From NCBI GenBank assembly GCA_000827495.1, contig KN817537.1:368360-432359 (forward strand): a stretch of DNA of 64,000 nt. The letters are read 5' to 3'. Below are positions 47,100 through 59,819 of the stretch, piece after piece. The stretch comes from Hypholoma sublateritium FD-334 SS-4. Its lineage: Eukaryota > Basidiomycota > Agaricomycetes > Agaricales > Strophariaceae. Position 1 is the first letter of the stretch. The number at the start of each line of letters is the position of its first letter. Made by a program: the position numbers and the translations under genes. Below the pieces are notes generated by a model. That model did not search any database. It had not been told where the DNA came from and was given only the letters and a program-made list of their open reading frames with translations.

Positions 47100-48340
47100 C
47101 ATACTGATTAGATCCTCTGATCAGTATGCCCATGTGTGGTCAACGTGGCATGCGACCAGGCGTTCAACCTCTTCATCTCCTTCCACCTTCTTCTCGAATC
47201 TCTGAACTCCCATATCCTCTCTCTCTCTGGTATACGCAAGCCCCACATCCTCCACATTCGGCGGATTGGGCATCTGTCTACATCGAATGCGGCCGCGCTG
47301 CGTGCGCCGACCTACTTTCGTACGTCTCATTCACGAGGCCCTCCGCATCCATTTTCTTCCTGAGAACACCCCCCACTAGCCTGAAATTCCTTCCAGTCGC
47401 CGCGCGTCCCCATGTTCATCTCCCACCACCGTCGCGTCCCCAGTTCATGATCATCGTTCCCTGTCCCTATCCGCCCTGCCTTGCCGTCTGCGTGCCACCG
47501 CGCGTTTTCCCTCCCCAATGGGGTCTGTTTCCCAGAAACGCGCTGCTCCCCGCATGTCCCAGACGCAGTGATATCGGCTCAACTGAATTCCGCACATGGT
47601 CCTCTGTGCATTCTCCCCACCGCTCTCTCCGCGTCCTAAGCGCAGCCTCTCGGCGGTACATACCCGAGCGTGAATCGCCGTGGGCATGTCACGCCTGTTT
47701 GGGCTTTTATACTGTGGGCTCGGAAGACGCGCTGCGAGCATCCCCCACCCGTGTCTCCTTGCACCTTCGCTCTCCTTCCACATCCGCACTTCGCCGGCTA
47801 CCGCTGCCTGCGCGCCCAGGACGGTCTTCCAGGTAGGACATATCTCTGCATGCCGCTGAGACGTGCCCTGCCTGGTTACAATTGTATCGATGGCAGCGCG
47901 CACGCACATCCGCACAGCGCGTATCGCCTATCCGCCGCCCACTTCCCCGCTGGCTGCCTCCCTCCCGCGTCCGCTGCACGAATGCGACTTGATTCCATCA
48001 GACGGGCCACCGCGCAGGCGTGTACCGCGATGGACGTGGTCAGTCTTACGAGGGTGAAGTTTGGATTCGTGCAACGGTCGTGTGGTGCATCGGCGTCTCC
48101 TTTCCATCTCGCGCTCCCATTCAACGCCTGCGCGCCGGCTGCTGGCCGCCGTGGTCTCCTCGCTGGGTTTTTTCCCAGACAGGACGTCCGCGAGCATACG
48201 CTGCTACGCGTACGTCGGTCTGGTATCAAACGACTCTAGAGCGGCGGCGCTCGATGTATGCGGCGCTCATATCGATGCGCTCGGGCGTAGCTTGCGATTT
48301 GCTCTTCCAATTTCCGCCCTAGAGCTGTAGGATCTCTACA
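47100..48340 (+). repeat. Pyrimidine-rich block, duplication D3 copy a
   Basis: 47640-48240 aligns with 51830-52420: shared GGCGGTACATACC, CGCCGTGGG-ATGTC, GCGCGCACGCACATCC, ATCAGACGGGCCACCGCGC, GCAACGGTCGTG and GGTGCATCGGCGTCTCCTTTCC. The long frames (47126-47836 and 47670-48239) are not kept between copies, so I do not call them genes. C-rich on the plus strand, it has the base composition of family B read in the opposite direction. Confidence 0.55.
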
Positions 48341-49338
48341 GAACGTCATCTCTGAATCACTCGTCGTATGAAATCCACATCGGGCTGTGTCGTTGTAACC
48401 ATACTGGTGAGTGCTATCTCATGTGTTGGATTACGAATACGCTATTGATGAACGCCCTCTTGAACGGCCGTGACCCGAGAAAGCGGGGTAGAGATGCCGG
48501 ATGGGCGCAGAGCACATCCGATGGAGAGCGCCATATTCTACTGGGTTGGATCGGGGACACGGGGTGCGCATCGCCACAACGATTTTTTTTTAAAAAAAAG
48601 TGCAGGATGCATATTCCAAAGACGATGTGTGATTGGAAACTGTGGTGCTAATTTGTGATTAATCATTCTAAACGCAAGGTGTACGACTACAATCGCATAT
48701 TTCTGCTCAAAGAAATATCAAACGCATGATCACAGAGGCGCGTCGCGTCGTTATGCGCCTCTAAGCTCACATCCGCGTCTCACGTTGGGCAGACGCTCGC
48801 ACTCTGTACACCTCAGCCACATCTAAATAAAGAAGAAAAGAGAGTGGGAGCGAGCGCGCGAGCTAGACCAGAACCCGCGCATGACTGGAATCGTGCTGTG
48901 GCCCCTGCGACCCCACCCCGAAAACACCCGATCCCCGTGCAGCCCATTCCACAGGAGATGAGAGGATGTCCATCGTGCGCATGTCGATGGCGGCGCATAT
49001 CCACGCGGACGAACATGGGCATGAGGTGATGATGTGTGAGCCGATCGAGCGCGGTATGAGGCTGCACAGGCCGCTGGGCTGCGTGAGAGGGCGGAGGAGC
49101 GCGCAGATCGGCGTTGAGGTCTGGTTCGTGGGCTCAGGGGGGGAATCGTAGACGCATAACGGACGTGCAGTGAATCAAGGCCTCGGAAAACGCGCACGCC
49201 GCCGCGCAGAGCGATGCGCCGTGCGTGGGAGGGTGCGGCGCGGCCCACACCGGTAGAAGATGCGCAGGAGGTGGGCGTCGGTGTGTGGAGCACGAGTGGT
49301 GATGAGCCCGAGCTCACCCCAGCCGCGAAATTTGACGA
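48341..49338. other. No gene seen
   Basis: It contains an A/T run near 48586-48600 and a 176-residue minus-strand frame (49353-48823) beginning MADKTSSNFAAG. The start of that frame matches sequence near 6361-6420 and may be a first exon with a GGTGAGC donor, but nothing else supports a gene. Confidence 0.35.
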
Positions 49339-49339
49339 A

Positions 49340-49760
49340 GTCTTATCCGCCATGTGACCGGATCAACGTTTTCCCCCGCCCTTCGCCGCTTTCCCACATT
49401 CGCCGACACACCGCCCCCGACGCCGCCCCGCCTTTCCAGCACATTCCGCTGCATTTCACACCGCGTGTACTCATTCCCAAAGCTGTCCTCCGGAATTCTA
49501 CGTATCCGCGGCCGGTGCGCGCTTATTAATTCATTAGAGCGCAGCATTTCGTCATCCGTGTAAATTAGGCGCCCACATTTGGTATCGCACTGCCTCCACT
49601 TCCGTTTCTGTAGCTTAGNTTTCCATTNNNCTNCCCTAAAATCCTCACCNTCATACTCTAGTACATTCCACTCTCCTCCTTTCTTTATAATCTTCTGCAT
49701 TTTACATACAAATTATAGTACACAAAGTAGGTATATAAAGACTGTAAAAGCTCTACAAAA
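49340..49760 (+). repeat. Dispersed ~400 bp repeat, copy 2
   Basis: Reverse complement of 6000-6430; see that entry. Several Ns lie at 49619-49650. Confidence 0.55.
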
Positions 49761-49785
49761 CAATTAAGAACATTTCATTCATGCA

Positions 49786-50277
49786 TTAAATTCGTCGTTC
49801 CTCTCTCGTCTTCCTAATCGCCTTCATCATATTTGTCGCGTCTCTCCCCGGTTGGCTAGAAGCCTTGTAGAAACATCCTCGCACCCCCACGCACCCTTCG
49901 TCGAGCTCTTGCGTGTCCCATTCGTCCCATTTCGTTTCGTTTTGTTTTGTTGTTTGCTCGTCGCCGTTGTTCGCACGCAGGACGCCCGGCAGCGTATCAG
50001 TGGTGTTCGCCTGTTTTGAAGGGCCTGTGCTGCGCTCGAGGAGCGTCGCCAGTCTATGCGTGGAATTCATAGCTCTCATAATCTCTGGGGTGCTTCTCGC
50101 TCCGCGCTGCGCATCGGACCGCGCACACGTGCGATAAGGAGTAGTACAGCTCCGCCAGCGGTGCGTGGGGATTAGTGAGCGGCGGAAATTCAGCGTGGTT
50201 GGTGTCGCGGGACACGGGGCTCGTCGAAATGAGAGCGCTTTAGAGCGCGCCTGGCGCGTGATGAATGCAGGTAGCAT
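49786..50277 (-). CDS. Possible small unknown protein
   Basis: An uninterrupted minus-strand frame of 163 residues from the ATG at 50277. A TATATAAG box on the minus strand near 50311-50318 lies about 35-40 bp upstream, followed by an A/C-rich leader (AACACCAACA before the ATG), as in many fungal genes. The N-terminus (MLPAFITRQARSKAL) is basic and free of acids, which would suit a mitochondrial presequence. The middle has MNSTHRLATLLERS; the C-terminal part is hydrophilic (KQNETKWDEWDTQELDEG). No known domain. It has no second copy in the window, unlike its surroundings. The promoter context is the main support. Confidence 0.4.
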   Translation of the reverse strand: MLPAFITRQARSKALSFRRAPCPATPTTLNFRRSLIPTHRWRSCTTPYRTCARSDAQRGARSTPEIMRAMNSTHRLATLLERSTGPSKQANTTDTLPGVLRANNGDEQTTKQNETKWDEWDTQELDEGCVGVRGCFYKASSQPGRDATNMMKAIRKTREERRI

Positions 50278-50349
50278 TGTTGGTGTTCTGAGTGCGGTGG
50301 GGTGTTGATGGGTGCTTATATATACGCAGGAACTCGTTCTGTGCAAGGG

Positions 50350-50745
50350 GGGGCGGGGAATATTGGAACGATAAATACCAAAGAAAATGGGGCCTTCAAT
50401 ATGCGCGATGGACTGACCACGCTTGTTTTGCGGGCACTTCGAATAAAGCTTTTTGAAATGATGGTAGAATAGAGTCAGGCATGACTAAGGCGATCATATT
50501 TTTGTTGAAATCGGATACATAAAACTATTCTGAACGTCTCTTGTCTTGTATAGAATCTCGACATGCGCCGGCGCGCGTCGCTTTCAACGTGATGATAAAC
50601 CGAATGTGATTAGCTGTTCCGGGACCGGAGCATGAAGATAGCCGGCGGTATCTATGTCGTGGAGCTTACCTAAACAAACCCTTGACCCGCTCCCTCATCG
50701 TCCCTGCTCGCGCAGCCATCGCACCGTGCGTGAAGGCGTCGCCCG
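50350..50745. other. No gene seen
   Basis: A short stretch between a possible gene and a C-rich repeat block; no feature recognised. Confidence 0.35.
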
Positions 50746-52560
50746 TACGTGGATTCCAGATCTATACACGGTAAGAAAGCTCCTTCCAAATCTATATCCA
50801 CTCATGCACATCCGGTCCACGTCGTCCCTTCACCCCCGCCCGCCGACCACACGTCCCCGCCTGTGCGCTCTCGGGCCATGATTCCAGGTGGGCCTTCTCT
50901 TGTGCACGCGTGCATGAGCTTGGCGCTCCTGGTATTGTGCATAAGCAGTCTCCAGATGCGCACAGGCGCATCCGTGCTATCGCACCCCCCGTCGCCCATC
51001 GACTTTTCCCGACTCCTCAAGGCATCATGTAGCGACATGTCCAAATCCCATAATGACTTCGCTTCTGCCACCGTCTCCCCACTTCAAGGTTCTGCATCCC
51101 TGATTGGTTCCCCTCGCCGTCTGCGCTCTTCCGTTATCTCCCTCTCAGACGGACCATCGTCTAGGAGCACACCGCCATGCGCACATCTCGCCTGCAGTGA
51201 ACCCGATCCCACACGTCACTCCCCAATGTGTTCCTCCCGCGGCCGTCTCCACATCACATATTCGCATCCTGCACGCTAGCGTCTCCCCCTGCCCGCTCCG
51301 CCCATGTACGCATTCCTTCCACATCCCCGCTCCGCCGTGCATCGCCTGTCCGGCCGCGTTCTTCTAGACCCGCCCCGCGTCCCATGTGCAACTCCCACAA
51401 CGAACGCTGTCGTCGCCGTCTCCCCACGTTAAGGCTATCGCTCCCCTATCCCTCTCCGCTGCACCTCGCGGTCTGCGCGTCGTCACGTGCCTCCCCCTCG
51501 GGTGGTCTGTCTCCCATCCATACGCCGCTACGACGAATCGTCTGCGCGCAGCGGATCCTTGGTGGATGCTTCCCGCCGCTGTCTCCGCGCCCCGATCCCA
51601 ATGTCTAGGCGGTACATACCTGAGCGTGCGCCACCGTGGATATGTCCCGCCTGATCGGTTTCGTGTGATCTGGGCGCGGAAACCACAGCCAACGTACACC
51701 CGTCCGCCCATGTGGACGCCGCTACGCGCACGTCTCGACTGCAGCGCACTCGGCTCGTCTCCGCGCAGCGTGTGTCTCGCCCTGAAGCTTGCGCATATTT
51801 GTCCCGTCGCTGTCTTTGCGCCCGGGGCGCAGCGTCTAGGCGGTACATACCAGAGCGCGCGTCGCCGTGGGTATGTCCCGCCTAATCGAACCTGAGTCGC
51901 CCGGGCAGCGGAAGGCGCAGGCGCCTTACATCCCTCGTCGGAACATCAACCTGCTCCGCTGGTGTGCTCGCTCCCGCTACATCCGCGATCTGCTGCCCAT
52001 CGCTGCCTGCGCGCTCCCGGACGACGATCTTCCAGATAGGAAGCGTCTCTGCACGCTGCTGAGACGTTCCCTACCTGGTATCGGAGGTGTCACTACGGTA
52101 GCGCGCACGCACATCCACACAGCGCATCTCCCCTATCCGCTGCCCACTTCCCCGCCGAGCTGCCTGCCCCGCGCGTCCGCTACACGAACGCGAACAGCTG
52201 TCCATCAGACGGGCCACCGCGCCGGCGTGCGCCGCGATGCGTGGCCCGTCTTATGCGCATGTGTGTTTGCTTTCGTGCAACGGTCGTGCGGTGCGCGTAC
52301 GGTGCATCGGCGTCTCCTTTCCCTCTCGCGCTCCCTTTCGTCCCGATTCGCGCCGCTGTCGCCTGTTGTGTCTCCTCTTCCACACGGGAAATCCGCGAGC
52401 ATACGCTGCTACGTGCATGACCCGTCTGTTTCAGTGAGGTACATGACAAAGCGACGGCGCGCATCGCGGTCCTCCCAACTGATGGATCCGTTCAGACGAT
52501 ATTGGGGCGTCATCGGACCCTCACCACGTGAATTCTCCCTGCAGAAAGAAACGCACGGCT
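50746..52560 (+). repeat. Pyrimidine-rich block, duplication D3 copy b, tandem 230 bp units
   Basis: 51830-52420 pairs with 47640-48240. In addition, GTCTAGGCGGTACATACC with the following ATGTCCCGCCT block occurs at about 51602 and 51832, a 230 bp step, and again near 47650. Open frames on both strands are not shared between copies. Confidence 0.55.
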
Positions 52561-52640
52561 GAGCGCATCGCGTTGGTTGTATTGATCGCAGTCACATATA
52601 TGCACCGTCTACTCTATTCTCATGTAGTATTCGAGGAAGA

Positions 52641-53142
52641 ATGTCTGACTTGCCCGAGCCGGCTCCTCCCACGGGAGCCGCTTCCGGCCCCGCGTCCTTT
52701 TCCCGCGTGTCTTTGAGGATGAACGATGACATCGATGAGCTGACGGACAGTGACGTCTGCAGGGACCGACAGTATTTCCCTCCATCGCAGCCGCAAGCGC
52801 GCCGGTCGACGGTCATGTCCATCTCCATGCTTTCTCGAGCTGTAAATGTATATCATTATCAGACTACCGTGAGCTGCAGCAGTTATGAGCGGTAGAATTC
52901 ACACACCCATGTCCGTGTCTACGCCCCCGAGCGCGATCGAGAAGGATACTGGTGAGATTAGCAAATTAGAGTGGCAGCGGAGAAGTGTTGCTTACGCCGA
53001 GCCACGCGTTCGCGACGTGGATATTCCGCGCGATCAAGTTCAGTGCGACCTTGCTCGCGCCGTACGACGTGCACGCCGCGGGCGCGTGAGTAGCATGCTC
53101 GCGGCGTCAGAGTCGATGAGCATGCTGATACTACGAGTGTGA
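52641..53142 (+). other. Possible two-exon gene, weak
   Basis: Two adjacent plus-strand frames, 52641-52895 (MSDLPEPAPPTGAASG, then an acidic NDDIDELTDSD) and 52885-53142 (MSGRIHTPMSVSTPPS, then LEWQRRSVAYAEPR and a basic end), have protein-like composition. A donor GTAAATG at about 52841 and acceptors near 52880 exist, but none joins the two frames without a stop. It may be two small genes, a decayed gene or chance. Confidence 0.25.
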
Positions 53143-53467
53143 AGAGTAGGGGCGATACGGGAAGAAAACAGGCTAATACAGTACACCGCGCGACGCGCTG
53201 GACGTAGGCGCCAGCGCGGAGACGCGCGGAGAGGAGTGCGTAGCGGGCGTGGGCGGATGCGTGGGGGCCGGCGATATAGCATGATGGCGCGCATAGATCG
53301 ACAGGCGGACAGGACGAGTCGCGCTATTCAGCGCTCGCAGGGGCCTGCGGTAAAACACAATAAGCAGTGGACAGGTGGGAGGGGAGGGGTATAGGGACTC
53401 CGGGGACTCACTATCGCGGTCATGTTGTGGGAGAGTGGAGACAGGGGGGTTACAAAAGTGATTGCAA

Positions 53468-53578
53468 ATGCGCGCCTGCGACTTGGGTGGGGAGCAGGAG
53501 ACAGCGGATAGAAAATGGCGAGNATGCGCGCCTGCGACTTGGGTGGGGAGCAGGAGACAGCGGATAGAAAATGGCGAG
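53468..53578. repeat. Perfect 55 bp tandem duplicate split by one N
   Basis: 53468-53522 and 53524-53578 are identical (ATGCGCGCCTGCGACTTGGG onward), with an N at 53523. This looks like an assembly join rather than biology. Confidence 0.8.
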
Positions 53579-53579
53579 C

Positions 53580-54040
53580 GCTGGATCTGTAAAGGAAACA
53601 CTTCATCGATGTGATCAAATAAAGAACCGCGCACCTTGTTACCCAGAAATCTGCCTTTCTGCCTTTCATGAGCGTATCAGATGACATAAATCAGAACATA
53701 GCAAGATCGCGGGAAGCGTGAAGGGGGAGGATGGGNGCACCATACCGCGAATATGGGGTCGGTCAGCACGAGTGGGTGTGCATGGAAAGGGACAGCATCT
53801 AGCCAAGACGACACCATACGTGCAATGCACCTTATATCCATGACGTGCGCGTACACGACGCTGCGAATCCGACGCCCTCGTGGATAAAAAGCATACCAAA
53901 GCACGTATGGTGTCGACGGGCTGCAGCTACGTTCTGCGGTGGAGGGGAAAGTGCTCGACGTTGATGACAAGCCCAGGTGGCGCCACATCTTCATCAACAA
54001 AGCCCAGCCCANGGTCGCGTGACCGCGCCGGCGCTCCGAA
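53580..54040 (-). repeat. Family B repeat copy at 54 kb
   Basis: Palindrome at 54012-54025 with its first base N. Minus-strand SSDTLMKGRKADFWVTR before a donor GTGCGCG near 53632; SWLDAVP shared with 40 kb. Confidence 0.5.
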
Positions 54041-55695
54041 GCGCTCCCCACGAGTCCCCACGCACGCACCGAGCGCATGCGCACCCATTGTCCGCGCGCC
54101 TTTGCGGCGCCTGGTCCCCGCACAGCGCACGCGCCTCGAGTCTCATTCATTACAGAAAATCCCCAGATCGCTGCATGTCAGCGGCGACGCGCGCGCACGC
54201 CAGCTGCGGTCATCAAACACAACGCTCAGCACGAGTGACGCGCGTGAACGATAATCGCAAGCCCCTGCGTTGGCGCGCGCACTGCGCCAAAAAAAAGAGC
54301 CGGAAAAGTCAGCGGCATCAACGCAGTGCATATCGAAACAAGCTCCCTGGCCGGGCGTCGCGCGCACGGGGGTNATAAGGTGAATCGGAGGGATCCATGG
54401 ACACGGCAACAAAGAGAAGCCAACGTTCAAGTTATCGCCCAGGCACCGAGTAGCGCGTTACTCAGTCCGTGGGCGAGATCTTAAAGCCGCTCTGTGCTGC
54501 CGTGCATGGTGTTCCACAAGATAATGCAGTGTGTCGCGCCCTCGATTCCAGCGATTCTTCGATGTGTCGCAGCGCTGGGAGTTATTATCAGAGTAGAGGA
54601 AGCGCCGAGGTCGTGGTACCAGCAGCGCGCCGTGTACACTGCGCAAGCCATCGCCGGCAGCGTATCAATCCACCAGTGCAATATCCCCGACGTAGAGCGC
54701 AGGGCACGCGAGTGTGTCATCGCGTAGGGGATAAGACGTTGTGCAGCTCCGCGCCGGCGTTGACATGAGCTGGGCTCAGGTATGCGGGGAATTAATGGTA
54801 TACGGCGTCACACCACGGAAAGTGCATAAGGGAAATTGAATATATGTAGAAAAGGGCACACCAGGTGATGTTTCCTGAAGAGCGTGGGCTTTGTAGAGGC
54901 GTGCCTGCGAGGCGTGGCTTTTTGCAGCGTCGGCGGATAGCGAAACATGGTGAATGTTCCTACGGAAGACGTTAACGGTGATTGTTCGACAGACGAAGAA
55001 GGGACAGGGGATATCGCGGGAGCGGCTACATGGCGAGAGTAGATTTCAAGCGCGCACCGAAATTGTAGAAGAATTTTTTAACCAGCGTCCGCGGGAGCCG
55101 TTTTCCCAGGCTGACGATGATGAAGCTTTCGTAGAATGAANTCTGCATTGNGCNTTAGNGAGTACAAAGNGNATANGGGAGACANCNGCGGGGACAGACA
55201 TCTCGCGANNATTACGGAAGACCCATATAATATGCNCCTGGAATATGCNCCNACNGCGNAAACGGACATTCACNNAGATTCNGCCTTGCACAACGGACGC
55301 GGCGTTTTTCCTGATATGCATGCGCGCGCACCACATTAACATGCAGGAATAACAACCATGACCCCTTGCACGCACGGCGTGAATAGCACGTCTGCCGTGA
55401 ATCCGGGGGCCAAAGCATTTACGTAGCTTGCCTGTGATGGTGTGCGCGGCGCCCCAATGAGGAGGTTTTGAGAGGCGATGGGGCTGCGATAGTCACGCAG
55501 CAGCCTGGAGTAGCAGACCATGCGCGGATGTGCGGACGGGATATAGCAGATTCACAGACGCACCAGAAAGAGAGGGACCCGGTTAGGACATGGGGCGACA
55601 GCGACGCGCACTGGAGCCTGCGATAAAGTCGACGCACGATAAGTGGTGCTGGATGAATGGGAAAGAAATATTGTGGACTCACAATGGGAAGGTGC
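54041..55695. other. Repeat-like, N-rich, no gene
   Basis: 54650-54800 matches 34650-34830. Many single Ns fall at 55141-55277. GGCGTGAATAGCACGTCTG near 55379 is the family B downstream motif. Confidence 0.4.
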
Positions 55696-55699
55696 GCTG

Positions 55700-56385
55700 C
55701 AGATGGATCGTTATTCGCGGGAGCTGTGAACGCTGAGTGTCGAACTTTGAGCGCTGAGATGTTGGGGATCGGCAGCATCGTTGAGGGAACACACGTTGGC
55801 GGGGGTTGGGTGACGTTGAAGCGTAATAAGGGGGAGTTGCAACCGCGGGGACTGCGTACTTGGACGTCGATCTGTGGTGGGGGTCTCAGCACATTTGCAT
55901 ACGCAGGTATCGAATCTGAAATGGAAGTAACTGGCCAGACTTTGATAGAGAAAAGATGCACGTACCGTGCTACAGCGGGACTGCGCTAGGGACGCTGTCA
56001 TCGCATGACGTGGCGAGGAGTTATGGGCAGCAGGAACAAGGGAGGCATAAGCGGAGGGCAGCGGGAGACGTGATGCGCTGTGTGTGCTTAATCAAGGGCG
56101 GTGGATGCGATATGGGAGGGTTCGACGCAAGGGGCACTGGCTAGCACGTCGGTACCATACATACACAGCACTACGTGAAGCTATGATATCTGCCATGCTC
56201 GTAGACGTGGAACGACACAGTCTCGGAAGGCAGCCCGAGCAGATATGCAGCATTCTGGAGCGCGTATGATACCGGTGGGCTGCAGAGCACATCCTGTGGT
56301 GGAATCTGGAGGCAGAGTGTCGCTATCTATCGATGGAACCACATCGCAGTGGTCGGTCGCCCACGGTCGCGTGACCGACGTGCCG
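55700..56385 (-). repeat. Family B repeat copy at 56 kb
   Basis: Palindrome at 56364-56377. The minus strand has a donor-like GTACGTGC near 55966 and an acceptor TTTCAG near 55918, then RLRYLRMQ-like sequence and ATGTTGGGGATCGGCAGCATC (plus strand) as in the 42 kb copy. Confidence 0.5.
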
Positions 56386-56929
56386 GCCTCACCGAAAGCA
56401 CCTAGAGGCTAGACCCGCCGCCTCGCAATTCATGAAATCTTGGCGCACACAGATAAGCATTGAGTAATGGGAACACGCCTGGAGGTGGAGTTATCTTACC
56501 CTGTAGACTCAGGAGTGCTCGAAGGGCCCATAAAAGCTCATGAGGCCCAGCATGAACAGACGCGTAGAACACGGCGCTCGTCTACGCGTGGATGTCATGA
56601 GAACTGTGAGAATTGTTGGCGGTAAATATGTATATCTGTTTGCAGCTTGATCTCCTATGTATCTGGTATGCTTGCGTACGCGTATACGGGAGGTGCGCGC
56701 GTCTCAACGCGAATGCAGCCCGGCAGAAATACGAAAAGGACACCTCCACACACACAATAAAGAAGAAATAGGCTTAGTCGTCCGGCGAGAGCGCCCACTT
56801 CGCCCGGGAGTACATGCCTTAACATCCACAGCAGTGAGGATAACAGCCGCGCGGGTCCTTGTGTGACTAACCATCTACATTCCAGCTAGCTGCCCCTGCA
56901 CGCTGCATGGACAGCGCGCCTCCGCTGCG
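56386..56929. other. No gene seen
   Basis: A short spacer between a family B copy and duplication D1 copy b. No feature recognised. Confidence 0.35.
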
Positions 56930-58300
56930 CGTCACACAAACCAGGCGGCTCCAGCTGTAGCCATGCGCGTATTAAGCACGCAAGGTGAAAGGTCATCTGC
57001 TGTAAGATGTCAAATATCTCTACTGAAATCCTTGTGAGAGGGACAGCGATGCACAGCTTACCGTCCGAACGGTGCTATCAGCGCTGTAGTCCACAATTTC
57101 TTCGAAAATTCCCTGCTGGCGATGTATGTTGTATGTTTCCGATCAGAAGCAGAATAGTATCTCGTGTATACGTGCATCAGTATTAAAATAGAGAGGAAAG
57201 GTGAATGAATTCAGTTGTTTAAATAAAGGACTAACAGATACAGCATGATAACTAGTACATGGGACAATTACAATGAAAATTTGATTGGTAAGTATAATTG
57301 ATATGCTTCATACAATATGAGAAAAACGATGACAGTGAACAATGCAGAGGGAGGATGAGGAAGCAGTTGACGATCCGGTAGGCACCCAGGCGGCTGAGCG
57401 GGGGGCATATTGAACTGCCCCAGCAAAGATTCCCAGCTTCACCAAATCGCACACCGTCGCGTTCGAAGTGAACTCCACCGTCTCCGAGATGAATATGAGG
57501 ATGTACACCTGCCCCGGTGCCTGTTTCGCTAGTCCTTGCTGTGCACTGACCTCGACGTGTGCACAGCAGGTCTACAACTGTGGGCGCGTTCTCACAGACG
57601 GACTGCTGTCGAGTGATGGCGGTGTAAGAGTGCCTGGGACCGTGACTGACAGACGTACATGGCCCGACGAGGACCAATGAACGACTGGCTGTGGATGCCC
57701 AGGGGCGCCGACGGCCCGGTATTCTGAGTCGACCTGCGTTGCAGAGTGTGTGGGGCGGATGGAGTGGTCGGTGGCATCGGTGTAGGGCCGGTGTCGGGTA
57801 TCTAGCATATGGCGATGCGACTGTGTCTATAGCCATATCAATAGGTGGAAATATTACTGGCAAACGGGATCCGCGTACCAGGGTTCCACGCAACGGATAT
57901 TACTGTAGGTGGCGGAAAAGACGTATCATGTACCTTGCCCAGGCCACGACTGGCATCATCAAGCACTCTAGAATCTGTATGAACACACCATTAGTATATG
58001 ACAGATGAAGAAAACTAGTGGTAGGAATTACATTATGTTCCAGGTGGGTTCAATCAAGTAGCATGCTTTAAGACGGTGTGAGCTGATTTCTGAGACGCGA
58101 TTTTTCATGATGAACATTGTTGTTGGGACGATATACCGATGGGGAATTGATTTCAAACGATAATTTGTCGCTGTATTTATATGAGAAAGACTCTGGGCCA
58201 CGTCTGGAAAATACGGTAGGCGAATCTGTGGCTGCAGCATGGCCATAATGGCTGAGAAGCATTACCTCGCTTGCCACGGCCAAGGTATTTCGATTGACCG
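56930..58300. repeat. Segmental duplication D1, copy b
   Basis: Pairs with 42950-44600; see that entry for the conserved frames. Both copies share the AT-rich side (GGTGAATGAATTCA, GACTAACAG, GGTAAGTATAATTGAT) and the right side (ATTTATATGAGAAAGACT, TGGGCCAC). Confidence 0.6.
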
Positions 58301-59815
58301 TAAAATTCAGAACATGGCCAAGGTGGCCCCTTTATTCGCTCGAAATGGCCATAATAAAATTTTCATTTGATTTAATAACTTAATTCTGAGTTCCTTGAAA
58401 CTTGTTTGCGATGTGGCTTCGTCCACGCGTACCGGTGTCAAGAAGATCTGGATCTGAGCGTCGAATGTGGCGTCCCAATACATGTCTGCCTATATACTTT
58501 GAACCACAATTTCATATTCAGGGAGCACGCTCAGTAAAGTGCGTTGTCGCATAATGTAAAGCGCAGAGAATTCGCCTTGTTTAATTCCGTCTCGCACGAC
58601 CGTACAAACGCGCGGTCTAAACGCTCAAGCGCTCAGGACAGCGCTCCTTAATCCTAATTATAGATTTAGGTATCGCATACCTGGAACTTGAGAACACGAT
58701 TCGCCGTTGAAAGCCGTCGTATTATGCAACTCAAGTTCGGCATCACCATGCTTGTGTACCAGTAAAATTCGCCTATCTTGTTGAACGTCCGGCCAAGAGG
58801 TCTTCCCTGCGTGTTACAGTGAGATCAACTGCGGTGGGAAATCATCATCAAATGCGTGGCGTACACCTTCTGTGCACATGCGACGGAATATATCCATGCC
58901 CTTCACCCCCCACAAGCGCGGGCCATCAAAAATTGGTGCGCATACACAATCTCAAGGCTAGCAGACGGACATCATCCTTGTTAATCTGCTGCGGATATGG
59001 CTGCATGAGCATATATCCGCGCGCGTGGCCCATCGATATGGTCTCGCATACGTGCGGGAGTAAGATGTAACGCACAGCTCCGCGGCAACGAGACCAGATT
59101 GTGGTGTACGGCCTCGACCTGGTGCTCTCAGTCTGTACAAGAAAAATGAGGCATTGAATAGGGGCGGACCAGGAGGAAACATTAGAAAGGTAGAAAATAC
59201 AGAGAAATAGAGATGAGTCATGTGTGAGAGAGCCCGACAACGGAGGATGTCTCATACAACGTGAAGTCAGGCGGAGCGCGTCAGAGATGGTGTACGCTTA
59301 CTCACTCACTATCCTGGGGCGCCCGACATGTAACCAACGCATCGGGCGCACGTCCAAGGTGAGATACAAGTCGAGCCCACGCCTCTGCACGCTTTACCAC
59401 ATCACGAATAACCCGTGTCGGCGTACGAGTCCCACCGCGCAACAGTCCGTACCCCACACGGTGCGCTCGGCGTAGCGTATGCATTTCCCGGCGGGCGAAT
59501 ATTCAGGAACAGAATCACGCACGAACAGAACAACACAAATGAAAGCGACAAAACAGACAAAGAAGGACGCCATGGCTGAGCGACGGGTGTAAAGCGTGCA
59601 CACAGAAATCAATATGCAGACCCGCAAAGAGAGAGGTCGATAAATACGCATGTACGCAGGCAACAATGCCACGCATTCATTGTGGGCGTCGGGTGGCACT
59701 TTGAGCGTGTGAGTCCAGAGCGGTAAAGAGATACAAGACGCGGCGCTATGCAGCGCGCAAACACCTGCAATGGAGAGCGATGAGGAGATTCAATGCTAAG
59801 GAATAGGACGGATGA
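58301..59815. other. No gene seen
   Basis: AT-richer than its neighbours at first, then GC-rich. 59010-59110 weakly recalls 54700-54780. No protein-like frame. Confidence 0.3.
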
Positions 59816-59819
59816 GCAA

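Noticed and set aside
47126..47836. 236-residue open frame on the plus strand
   Set aside because: Proline/serine-rich product of a C-rich repeat; the partner duplication at 51.8 kb does not keep the frame.
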